Assembly (NCBI RefSeq): GCF_900141665.1
Contig: NZ_FQYI01000004.1
Span: 1 to 64,000, forward strand
Length of the DNA: 64,000 nt
Direction: 5' to 3'
DNA from: Cruoricaptor ignavus
GTDB lineage: Bacteria > Bacteroidota > Bacteroidia > Flavobacteriales > Weeksellaceae
Positions 43,718-51,588 of this stretch are shown piece after piece. The first letter of the stretch is position 1, and the number at the start of each line of letters is the position of its first letter. Under the pieces are notes generated by a model. That model was not told the origin of the DNA and searched no databases. It worked only from the letters and a program-made list of their open reading frames with translations. A program made the translations under genes and the position numbers.

Positions 43718-44725
43718 ATGAAACTTGCTGTTGTAGGTGCTACAGGAATGGTTGGGCAGGTGATGCTCAAAGTTTTGGAAGAGCGGAATTTCCCAGTATC
43801 TGAGCTGATTCCCGTGGCTTCCGAAAAATCTGTAGGCACCAAAATTTCTTTTAAAGGAAATGCTTACGAAGTGGTTTCTTTGGAGAAGGCTGTCGAACTA
43901 AAACCGAAAATTGCGCTGTTTTCTGCGGGCGGACAAACATCTCTGGATTGGGCGCCGAAATTTGCGGAGGCTGGCTGTACCGTGGTCGATAATTCTTCGG
44001 CGTGGAGAATGGATGCCGGCAAAAAACTCGTGGTGCCAGAAATCAATGCCGATGTTCTCACGAAAGACGATAAAATCATTGCAAATCCCAACTGTTCCAC
44101 AATTCAGCTGGTGATGGTTCTGGAGCCGCTTCGCAAAAAATACGGACTGAAACGCGTCATAGTTTCCACATATCAATCCGTAACTGGAACTGGTAAAAAC
44201 GCTGTAAACCAGCTGGAAAGTGAGATTGAAAATTATATCAGCCCAAATTCTTCGGCGGCGGAAAAAGTTTACCCTTACCCGATTTTCAAAAATGCACTGC
44301 CGCAGTGCGATGTTTTCTCGGATGATTTTTACACCAAAGAAGAGCTGAAACTGATGCGTGAACCAAAGAAAATTCTTCGCGATGAAGGTTTCGGAATTTC
44401 TGCTACGGCGGTTCGCGTTCCGGTGCAGGGCGGCCATTCCGAAAGCGTAAACATCGAGCTTCAGAAGGATTTTGAGCTGGAAGAAGTCCGCGAAGTTTTA
44501 AGCCAGATGCCCGGCGTGAAAGTTCTGGACGATTTGGAAAATCTGCAGTATCCTATGCCGCTTTTTGCCGAAGGTAAGGACGAAGTTTTCGTGGGAAGAA
44601 TCCGCCGAGATTTTTCTCAGCCCAACACGCTGAATCTCTGGATAGTTGCCGATAATCTTCGGAAAGGTGCCGCCACAAACACCGTGCAAATCGCGGAATA
44701 CCTTGTGCAGCAAGGTTGGGTTTAA
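43718..44725 (+). CDS. asd: Aspartate-semialdehyde dehydrogenase
   Basis: 335 aa. NADP-binding VVGATGMVGQVMLKVLEER is at residues 4-22. The active Cys is in NPNCSTIQLV, with QSVTGTGK after it and the catalytic His in VPVQGGHSES. It reduces aspartyl phosphate for lysine, threonine, methionine and diaminopimelate synthesis. It follows the toxin-antitoxin pair closely. Confidence 0.96.
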   Translation: MKLAVVGATGMVGQVMLKVLEERNFPVSELIPVASEKSVGTKISFKGNAYEVVSLEKAVELKPKIALFSAGGQTSLDWAPKFAEAGCTVVDNSSAWRMDAGKKLVVPEINADVLTKDDKIIANPNCSTIQLVMVLEPLRKKYGLKRVIVSTYQSVTGTGKNAVNQLESEIENYISPNSSAAEKVYPYPIFKNALPQCDVFSDDFYTKEELKLMREPKKILRDEGFGISATAVRVPVQGGHSESVNIELQKDFELEEVREVLSQMPGVKVLDDLENLQYPMPLFAEGKDEVFVGRIRRDFSQPNTLNLWIVADNLRKGAATNTVQIAEYLVQQGWV

Positions 44726-44764
44726 AACAAAAATTCCTACAAATTCAGCTGATTATTTAAAAAA

Positions 44765-45757
44765 ATGAGGCCGTCCGAAAAAACGAAATTCTCATTTCAG
44801 CGCAATGTAGCTGTGGTGGGAATTTTGCTTTTTGCGGGAAAACTTCTGGCGTGGCTTCTCACCGATTCTGATGCGATTTTTTCCGATGCGATGGAAAGCA
44901 CCGTGAATATCATTGCTGCTTTTATGGGTCTTTATTCGTTGCACATCGCATCAAAACCGCGCGATTCCGACCATCCTTACGGCCACGGAAAAATCGAGTT
45001 CGTCACTTCCGCTGTGGAAGGCGCGCTCATCATTTTCGCCGGAATTATGATTATCATTCAGGCGGGAACTTCGCTGGCAAAAGGCAACGAGCTTCATAAG
45101 CTGGATTGGGGAATTTTCATCGTAGCGGCAACCGCCGCCATCAACTATCTTATGGGCTATCTCTCTGTGCAGAAGGGCATCAGGGAAAATTCCGCCGTGC
45201 TGATTGCCTCGGGGAAACATTTGCAGAGCGACACCATCACAACAACCGGTGTGGTGCTGAGCTTGGTGCTGGTTTACTTCACGAAAATTTTCTGGATTGA
45301 TGCGCTGGTTGCCCTGTTTTTCGGCGGCTACATCATTTTCGTTGGGTATAAAATTATCCGCAGTTCTTTGGTCGGGATTATGGATGAAGCCGATGTAGAG
45401 CTGCTCTCTGGCATTGCGGAATTTCTTGAAAAAAAACGGCAGCCACAGTGGATTGATGTGCACAATATGAAAATTCAGCAGTATGGCAGCAGCCTGCACA
45501 TCGATGCGCACCTTACTTTGCCGTGGTATCTGGAGCTTCGTGCGGCGCACGCCGAAATGGAAAACATCGTGAAGGAGATTGCGCAGCATCTTGACCGGCC
45601 TGTGGAATTTAATTTCCATATGGATGACTGCCAGGCCTTCAGCTGCCACATCTGCACGCTGGAAAACTGCCCGGTGCGCAAACAGCCATTATCCCAAAAA
45701 ATCACCTGGAATTTTAAGACAATTACACAGCCCGAAAAACACGGGAAAGGCCACTAA
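44765..45757 (+). CDS. Cation diffusion facilitator transporter
   Basis: 330 aa. Six membrane segments are seen in the first 200 residues. Metal-site motifs are SDAMES in segment 2 and HLQSD in segment 5. HPYGHGKIE is the conserved loop. The cytoplasmic C-terminal domain ends with a Cys/His cluster (DDCQAFSCHICTLENC, four Cys). Members export Zn, Fe or Mn by proton exchange; the metal here is unknown. Its end overlaps the converging exosortase partner by 4 nt. Confidence 0.9.
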   Translation: MRPSEKTKFSFQRNVAVVGILLFAGKLLAWLLTDSDAIFSDAMESTVNIIAAFMGLYSLHIASKPRDSDHPYGHGKIEFVTSAVEGALIIFAGIMIIIQAGTSLAKGNELHKLDWGIFIVAATAAINYLMGYLSVQKGIRENSAVLIASGKHLQSDTITTTGVVLSLVLVYFTKIFWIDALVALFFGGYIIFVGYKIIRSSLVGIMDEADVELLSGIAEFLEKKRQPQWIDVHNMKIQQYGSSLHIDAHLTLPWYLELRAAHAEMENIVKEIAQHLDRPVEFNFHMDDCQAFSCHICTLENCPVRKQPLSQKITWNFKTITQPEKHGKGH

Positions 45758-46197
45758 GCGAGATTTCTCTTCTGCATCTCCCTCCGGTAATAAAACATCG
45801 GGACAATCAGTAGGATAGCTATCGGCTGGATGACAAAGCGGCGCACATAAAATGAAAACAAATTCCCAATGCTGAATTCGGTGTGCAGGCAGTAGAGATA
45901 GATAGGAAAGGCAATCGCAAAGACGAGGGCTATTAATAATGCTGCCTGAACTGTCCACCTTTTATTCCGGAATAAAAAATGAACGATGACGAGCGAAAAA
46001 ACCAGGTTGAGAACGAAGCGGAATAAGTGGCTGAGAATCAGCGGAAGCCACTCGAACTGTGGGAATTTTCCGTGCTTATCGGCTTCGTGGAAATACTGCA
46101 AAAAAGGGTCGTAAAACAGTTGGTCTTCGAAAAAGCGCACCGCTACCAAGCCTGCAATTCCTGCCAAAACCAAGAGCCAATCAAAAAGCCTTCTCAT
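45754..46197 (-). CDS. Exosortase F-associated membrane protein
   Basis: 147 aa with four to five hydrophobic segments. RFFEDQLFYDPFLQYFHEADKH near residues 21-42 is the typical first loop of the small protein that accompanies XrtF. It overlaps xrtF by 17 nt. Its role in the system is unknown; the pairing is the evidence. Confidence 0.85.
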   Translation of the reverse strand: MRRLFDWLLVLAGIAGLVAVRFFEDQLFYDPFLQYFHEADKHGKFPQFEWLPLILSHLFRFVLNLVFSLVIVHFLFRNKRWTVQAALLIALVFAIAFPIYLYCLHTEFSIGNLFSFYVRRFVIQPIAILLIVPMFYYRREMQKRNLA

Positions 46198-46705
46198 CTT
46201 TCAGCACAAAAACTTTAATCCAAACCAGCCACAAAATCACAACGCTGCCGTAAATTACCGCAGGAAAAAGATAATCGTGGCCGATTTTAAAATATTTCTC
46301 GCCCTGAAAATACATCAGGTTCAGCCCAGCAATTCGTAACACATTCATAATGTGTAAGATAACGAGCGAAATCAGCGCGAAAACGAAGGTTTTCCTTCCT
46401 TTATAAAAAGCAAAAACGAACGCCAAAAACAGAATCATCACGGAAATCGCATTGCAGCCCTCCACCATTCTGGTCGGCTTTTTTCCGTTCACCTGAAAAT
46501 ACGCCGTTTCGTAGCGGTGGTCCGGGATTAATTTTGATTCATATCCCAAAAAATTCTGCACGGCAACCACTTGTTTTCCCACCCACATTGAAACTGAATC
46601 CAAACCGCTCTGCGTGTTGAGATACAGCTGGTAAAGCAGCAACAGCGCAATGTAGATGAGCACGAAGCGCAGAAGGATTTTCAGTACTGGTTTGAAATCG
46701 GACAT
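46181..46705 (-). CDS. xrtF: Exosortase XrtF
   Basis: 174 aa from the ATG at 46705; an upstream ATG would run into the divergent kinase gene. Multi-pass. The catalytic triad is Cys in VEGCNAISVMILF, Arg in NVLRIAGLN and His in IGHDYLFPA. Exosortases cut and anchor proteins with C-terminal sorting signals at the inner membrane. XrtF is specific to Flavobacteriia, and its cargo was not seen in the window. Confidence 0.9.
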   Translation of the reverse strand: MSDFKPVLKILLRFVLIYIALLLLYQLYLNTQSGLDSVSMWVGKQVVAVQNFLGYESKLIPDHRYETAYFQVNGKKPTRMVEGCNAISVMILFLAFVFAFYKGRKTFVFALISLVILHIMNVLRIAGLNLMYFQGEKYFKIGHDYLFPAVIYGSVVILWLVWIKVFVLKDEKAF

Positions 46706-46761
46706 CGTTGCAAAGATAGGTTTTGGCTGCAAATTTGGCAAAAATCTTAAATTTGTAAGCG

Positions 46762-47772
46762 ATGACGGACGAACAGGCATTAGAGTTTTTCGAAAATTTT
46801 TCCGCCGGAAATGTGCGGGATTTTAAAAGGCTGGCGCAAAGCGGTTCGGCAAGAATTAACTGGCTGGCGATTTCCAGGGATAAAAATTTCATCGTAACTT
46901 TCAACGAAAATCTTCGGGAAAATGAAGCCTTCTTTTATTTCTCGGAACTTTTTTCTGAACTGAATCTCAATACGCCAGAAGTCCTGAAAATTTCGGATGA
47001 CCGCAAAATCTATGTGCAGGAATTTCTCGGCGCAAAAACCCTGTCGGAAATTATCACGGAAGAAGGCGTTTCGCAGCGTGTGAAAAATCTCGTGAGGCAA
47101 ACCTTGAACAAACTTCACACCCTTCAAACTAAAACTTTAGGGAAAACGGATTTTGCCAAAACCTTCGAGTACGAAAGCTACGATGCGCTGCCTGTGATGC
47201 ACGATTTGTATTATTTCAAAAACTTCATTGCGGATGTTTTGGAGCTGCATTACCACAAATCATCGCTGCTGAAAGAATTTCAGAAACTGACGGAGATTGT
47301 GGAAAATTTGCAACCTAAAGTATTGATGCTCAGAGATTTTCAGGCTAGAAATATTTTGGTGAATCACCAGGACGAAGTTTTCTTTATCGACTATCAATCT
47401 GCGATGGAAGGCCCGGCGATTTACGATGCGGTTTCGTTTCTGTTTCAGGCAAAGGCCAATTTTCCAGAAGATTTCAAAAATGAAATGCTGGAGTTTTACT
47501 TTTCACTTTGGGAGAATCAAGCGCAACGCGATAAACTAAAAAATTCGTTGAAGCCCGTAATGCTGATGCGCTTCCTGCAGGTTCTGGGGGCATACGGTTT
47601 TCGCGGGCTGGTTCAGCGGAAGCCACATTTTCTGCAGAGCCTGAATCTCGGCATAAAAAACATTACCGAATTTTCAGAAAACTGGGAAGAAATGCATCGT
47701 TTCCCGGAGCTCAAATCCGTAATTGCTCAGCTGGATTCTGAAAAGAATTTAGACATAAGAGCCAAGATATAA
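46762..47772 (+). CDS. amgK: Sugar kinase of the AmgK family (aminoglycoside phosphotransferase fold)
   Basis: 336 aa. The catalytic loop is LRDFQARNILV (Asp and Asn) and the metal site FIDYQSAMEGP. The N-terminal lobe carries SARINWLAIS. AmgK phosphorylates the anomeric carbon of N-acetylmuramate or GlcNAc. The matching nucleotidyltransferase (MurU-like) lies two genes on, which supports AmgK rather than antibiotic resistance. The first base is 57 bp from the divergent xrtF start. Confidence 0.83.
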   Translation: MTDEQALEFFENFSAGNVRDFKRLAQSGSARINWLAISRDKNFIVTFNENLRENEAFFYFSELFSELNLNTPEVLKISDDRKIYVQEFLGAKTLSEIITEEGVSQRVKNLVRQTLNKLHTLQTKTLGKTDFAKTFEYESYDALPVMHDLYYFKNFIADVLELHYHKSSLLKEFQKLTEIVENLQPKVLMLRDFQARNILVNHQDEVFFIDYQSAMEGPAIYDAVSFLFQAKANFPEDFKNEMLEFYFSLWENQAQRDKLKNSLKPVMLMRFLQVLGAYGFRGLVQRKPHFLQSLNLGIKNITEFSENWEEMHRFPELKSVIAQLDSEKNLDIRAKI

Positions 47773-47846
47773 CGATAGATTTTAGCGAAATGCAAGCCTA
47801 CCGCTAACAAATTTTTCCTTAGTTTTACGGCTGAAAGTCTGATTTT

Positions 47847-48266
47847 ATGGCGCTGAATATCGACATCCACAGTTTTTCGTACAAGAAGGGCGGCATCCCG
47901 AAAGATGAATCGGGAAATGGCGGCGGTTTCGTTTTCGATTGCCGCGGCATCCTGAATCCCGGGAGAATTGATGAGTATAAATCGCAAACAGGCAGCGACG
48001 AAGCCGTGAAAAATTACCTGAAAGAAAAAACGAAAATCCACGATTTCCTGAGCGCTGCGGAGCAGATTATTTCCATCAACATCGATGATTATCTGGAGCG
48101 CGGCTTCGAAAATCTGCAAATCAATTTCGGCTGTACAGGTGGGCAGCACCGCTCGGTTTACGCCGCCAATCACATCGCGGAATTTATCCGGGAAAAATAT
48201 CCGCAGGTTTCGGTGAAACTGACGCACGACGAACAGCCACAACTCAACCAACACGCTGCAGAATGA
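47847..48266 (+). CDS. Stand-alone RapZ C-terminal domain protein
   Basis: 139 aa. INFGCTGGQHRSVYAANHIA near residues 92-111 is the RapZ C-domain loop, and VKLTHDEQ matches the usual V.v.HRD ending. The N-terminal kinase-like half of RapZ is absent. In E. coli the C-domain senses glucosamine-6-phosphate and binds small RNAs. Here it lies between amgK-like and murU-like genes and overlaps the latter by 4 nt. Confidence 0.85.
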   Translation: MALNIDIHSFSYKKGGIPKDESGNGGGFVFDCRGILNPGRIDEYKSQTGSDEAVKNYLKEKTKIHDFLSAAEQIISINIDDYLERGFENLQINFGCTGGQHRSVYAANHIAEFIREKYPQVSVKLTHDEQPQLNQHAAE

Positions 48267-48976
48267 AAGCGATGATTTTCGCAGCAGGCATGGGCACCCG
48301 CCTGAAACCCTTTACTGACGAGCATCCGAAGGCATTGGCCCCGGTAAACGGTGTTCCGCTTTTGGAGAGGAACATTCGATACCTGCAGAGTTTCGGGATT
48401 AATGAATTCGTGATTAACATCCATCATTTCGCGGAACAGATTGTTGATTTTTTAGAAAAAAATAAAAATTTAGGCGCGATAATTCACTTTTCCGACGAAA
48501 GCGCAGAGCTTTTGGAAACCGGCGGAGGCTTGCTTTTTGCCAAAAATTTTCTGAATGGGGATGAAGATTTCCTGGTTATGAATGCCGACATCCTCACCGA
48601 CCTGGATTTACGACCGTTCATCAGCAATCATCTTCAAAACAAAAACCTGGTGACGCTGGCCGTTTCGGCAAGGGAAAGCTCGCGTAAACTTCTGTTTAAC
48701 GATGAGATGATTTTGCGCGGCTGGATCAACAATAAAACCGGAGAGCAAAGGCTGGCGGAAATTAATTCTGGATTTAAAGAGCTGGCTTTCAGTGGGATAC
48801 ACTGCATTACCCCGAAATTTTTCAGCCTGATGAAGCGCACCGGAAAATTTTCCATCATGGAAGAATATTTGGATTTGATGAAATCGGAAAAGATTTTCGG
48901 CTATGAGCATCAGGCCAAACTAATCGATGTAGGCAGAGCAGAATCGGTGAAGGAGGCGGAACTTCTATTTAAGTAA
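48263..48976 (+). CDS. murU: MurU-like sugar-1-phosphate nucleotidyltransferase
   Basis: 237 aa. The signature is IFAAGMGTRLKPFTDEHPKAL (residues 4-24), followed by NADILTDLDL for the metal site. It is the size of MurU, which makes UDP-MurNAc from MurNAc-1-phosphate in the recycling route that bypasses fosfomycin-sensitive MurA. The start is coupled to the RapZ-like gene (ATGA). Confidence 0.85.
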   Translation: MKAMIFAAGMGTRLKPFTDEHPKALAPVNGVPLLERNIRYLQSFGINEFVINIHHFAEQIVDFLEKNKNLGAIIHFSDESAELLETGGGLLFAKNFLNGDEDFLVMNADILTDLDLRPFISNHLQNKNLVTLAVSARESSRKLLFNDEMILRGWINNKTGEQRLAEINSGFKELAFSGIHCITPKFFSLMKRTGKFSIMEEYLDLMKSEKIFGYEHQAKLIDVGRAESVKEAELLFK

Positions 48977-49063
48977 AAAGTTTAAGAACCGAGACACAAG
49001 AACCAAGGACAAAGTAAAAAGTAAGCTTACGGCATAAAGCCTATAGCGTAAAGCGATTAAGTA

Positions 49064-49837
49064 ATGAAAACCAACAAGATACAGCCAGATTACGATGTAA
49101 AAAAAGACGAGAGCCTGATAAATCCTGCGGTGGAAAACGAGGACGGCAGGCTGCAGGAGAGCTTCCGCAGGAAGACCTGGAATGAGAAGGTGACGAAGGA
49201 TAGCTGGATGGTATTTAAGGTGATGGCGGAGCTTGTGGAAGGCTACGAAAAAATGGCGAAAGTTGGGCCGTGCGTTTCGATTTTCGGTTCGGCAAGATTG
49301 AGCCCGGAGGATAAGTATTACAAAATGGCGACAGAAATTGCGCATAAAATCACGGAGCTTGGTTTTGGCGTGATTACAGGTGGTGGCCCGGGAATTATGG
49401 AGGCTGGGAACAAAGGCGCTTTTGAAAACAACGGTACTTCAGTAGGGCTGAATATCGACCTGCCCTTCGAGCAGCACCTAAATCCGTACCTAAATCCGCA
49501 GTATACGATGAATTTCGATTATTTCTTCGTGCGGAAGGTGGTTTTCGTGAAATATTCGCAAGGTTTCATCGTGATGCCAGGAGGCTTCGGAACGCTAGAC
49601 GAACTGACTGAGGCGCTGACATTAATCCAAACTAAAAAAATCGGGAGATTCCCAATCGTGCTGGTTGGCAGCGATTTCTGGGCACCGCTTCTGGACTGGT
49701 TCAAAGATACGCTGCTTGCCAACAACCTGATTTCCGAGCAGGACCTCAATCTTTATAGGGTGGTAGATTCTGCGGATGAAGCTGTGGCGCACATCAAGGC
49801 GTTTTACGACAAATATGCGGTGAATGTGAATTTCTGA
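49064..49837 (+). CDS. LOG-family nucleotide 5'-monophosphate phosphoribohydrolase
   Basis: 257 aa. VSIFGSARLSPEDKYY near residues 70-85, GGGPGIMEAGNKGA and PGGFGTLDELTEALT are the Rossmann-like LOG motifs, including the catalytic Arg/Glu region. An N-terminal extension of about 65 residues is present, as in longer Bacteroidota members (TIGR00730). It releases free bases from nucleoside monophosphates. Confidence 0.9.
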   Translation: MKTNKIQPDYDVKKDESLINPAVENEDGRLQESFRRKTWNEKVTKDSWMVFKVMAELVEGYEKMAKVGPCVSIFGSARLSPEDKYYKMATEIAHKITELGFGVITGGGPGIMEAGNKGAFENNGTSVGLNIDLPFEQHLNPYLNPQYTMNFDYFFVRKVVFVKYSQGFIVMPGGFGTLDELTEALTLIQTKKIGRFPIVLVGSDFWAPLLDWFKDTLLANNLISEQDLNLYRVVDSADEAVAHIKAFYDKYAVNVNF

Positions 49838-49875
49838 TTGGCATATAATTTGAGCAATGTTTGTCAAACGATTTA

Positions 49876-50349
49876 ATGATGAAGAAGTTTTTCAAACAGT
49901 TATTTTTTCTCGGGCTTGTGCTTGCAATGAGTTTTGCCAATGCGCAGTTTTACTCATCAATGACGAAGGCTGACTTTGTGGAGGGCAATAAGTCGCTGAA
50001 ATTCACGACGAAAATGAACACCGAGCACATTTCCAACGCCATAAAAATCAATCCAAATACTGCGGGCTTTGAAGCGGAAGTGAAAAAGTATGTGAACCGG
50101 AATTTCAATGTGGCGGTTAACGGTAGCGATAAGCCGCTGACCTTTACTGGAAGCCAGGTGAACGGAGAATCGGTATGGGTGTATTTTGAGGCTGGAAGCG
50201 TGAGCGATATTAAGTCGCTGAAAATCCGCAATTCGATTTTGATGGATGCCTACCCGAAGCAAACGAATGTGGTAAATGTGGCGTACAAAGGGCAGCAGAA
50301 GACGATGAGTTTCCAGAAAGGCAGGGAAAGCAGCGAGATTAGTTTTTAA
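49876..50349 (+). CDS. Exported protein resembling DUF6702
   Basis: 157 aa. A signal peptide ends SFANAQF. The mature part starts SSMTKADFVEGNKSLKFTTKMNTEHI, like the beta-sandwich of DUF6702, which in Bacteroidota often occurs near M1 peptidases; one lies at 51585. Function unknown. A clear terminator follows. Confidence 0.7.
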   Translation: MMKKFFKQLFFLGLVLAMSFANAQFYSSMTKADFVEGNKSLKFTTKMNTEHISNAIKINPNTAGFEAEVKKYVNRNFNVAVNGSDKPLTFTGSQVNGESVWVYFEAGSVSDIKSLKIRNSILMDAYPKQTNVVNVAYKGQQKTMSFQKGRESSEISF

Positions 50350-50363
50350 AATTTAATACTTTT

Positions 50364-50387
50364 CGCCCGAGAATTTCGGGCGTTTTT
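50364..50387 (+). terminator. Intrinsic terminator
   Basis: CGCCCGA (50364-50370) pairs with TCGGGCG (50376-50382) over a 5-nt loop, then five T residues. It ends just before tadA. Confidence 0.85.
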
Positions 50388-50393
50388 CTTTGT

Positions 50394-50825
50394 ATGTTTA
50401 GCGACGAATACTTTATGCGGCTGGCTTTGAAGGAAGCGGAGGAAGCCTATCATCAGGGCGAAATTCCTGTGGGCTGCGTTGTGGTCTCGCAAAACCGAAT
50501 CATCGCCAGAAGCCATAATCTGACTGAAACGCTGAACGATGTAACGGCGCACGCCGAAATGCAGGCGATAACTTCTGCCGCGGAATTTCTTGGTGGCAAA
50601 TACCTGAAGAACTGCACGATGTTCGTAACGCTGGAGCCCTGCGTAATGTGCTGCGGTGCGCTGAACTGGGCGCAGATTTCGCGGCTTGTCATCGGTGCAA
50701 GGGACGAGCAGAGAGGCTTCATCAGCAAGAATCTTTCGCTTCACCCAAGAACGGAAATGAGCACCGGAATTCTGGAAGCGGAATGCTCAGAGATTGTAAA
50801 GCAGTTCTTTCGGGAAAGGCGGTGA
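50394..50825 (+). CDS. tadA: tRNA-specific adenosine deaminase TadA
   Basis: 143 aa. Zinc site: HAE in TAHAEMQAI and PCVMC in LEPCVMCCGAL. EIPVGCVVV is the N-terminal strand. It deaminates A34 to inosine in tRNA-Arg(ACG). Its stop is 4 bp from the converging coaX end. It begins only 12 bp after the preceding stem, so its promoter may overlap the terminator region. Confidence 0.94.
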   Translation: MFSDEYFMRLALKEAEEAYHQGEIPVGCVVVSQNRIIARSHNLTETLNDVTAHAEMQAITSAAEFLGGKYLKNCTMFVTLEPCVMCCGALNWAQISRLVIGARDEQRGFISKNLSLHPRTEMSTGILEAECSEIVKQFFRERR

Positions 50826-50826
50826 G

Positions 50827-51588
50827 TTAGTCAGAATTCATTCCCAAAAAATACAAGCCCTTCAGCGTGTGCAGCCTGTCGGCGATGTGGATTTGCTCGG
50901 TGAGTGGCTTGTAGATGTGGGAAACGCCTCCTGTTGCTATCACGAAACAATCGTCCTGAACTTCGGCGTTGATGCGCTGTATGAAGCCTTCCACCATCCC
51001 TAAATAGCCGTACACCATACCGCTCTGCATACAGGTTTCCGTATCCAGGCCAAGCACAGATTTCGGCTTCGTGAGCTCGATTTCCGGAAGCTGCGCCGTT
51101 TCGCCCACCAAAGATTTCAGCGAGGTGATGATGCCCGGCGCAATGATAACGCCCACCGTATCGCCATCTGCCCTGATGCAGCTCACGGTAAGTGCAGTGC
51201 CGAAATCGATGATGATTTTCGTTTTATCCGGGTAAAGCTTGTGCGCCGCCACAAGGTTGGCGTAGATGTCTGTACCCATTTGCTGAGATTTCATCGGCAC
51301 TTCGCTCGGCGTATTCCTGTCCACCACGATTGGTTTTTTACCGTGAATTTTCTTCAGCGCCTGAGAAATTTCGTGCGTAAGCTGCGGCACTACGGAACCG
51401 ATGATGATGCGGTCTATAAGTTGCGGCTCTATGCGGTGCGTTTGGTACAGCATCATAAATTGCGCCTGCATCTCGTCACTTGTTCGGTAGGGCTTAGTGT
51501 TGATGACCCAGGAAATATCGCAGTTGTCATCATCGAAAAGACCGAAGCGAATGTTGGAATTCCCGATGTTTACAATGATGGATTTCAT
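50827..51588 (-). CDS. coaX: Type III pantothenate kinase CoaX
   Basis: 253 aa. The ASKHA phosphate loops are IIVNIGNSNIRFGLFDD (residues 4-20) and IIIDFGTALTVSCI. The catalytic Asp and K+ site lie in the MGTDIYANLVAA stretch. It phosphorylates pantothenate, the first step of CoA synthesis. Its start overlaps the M1 peptidase stop by 4 nt (ATGA). Confidence 0.95.
   Translation of the reverse strand: MKSIIVNIGNSNIRFGLFDDDNCDISWVINTKPYRTSDEMQAQFMMLYQTHRIEPQLIDRIIIGSVVPQLTHEISQALKKIHGKKPIVVDRNTPSEVPMKSQQMGTDIYANLVAAHKLYPDKTKIIIDFGTALTVSCIRADGDTVGVIIAPGIITSLKSLVGETAQLPEIELTKPKSVLGLDTETCMQSGMVYGYLGMVEGFIQRINAEVQDDCFVIATGGVSHIYKPLTEQIHIADRLHTLKGLYFLGMNSD

Noticed and set aside
46706-46780. Longer xrtF start at 46780
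   Set aside because: It would overlap the divergent kinase start and add a non-membrane leader; MSDFKPVLK at 46705 fits the family.
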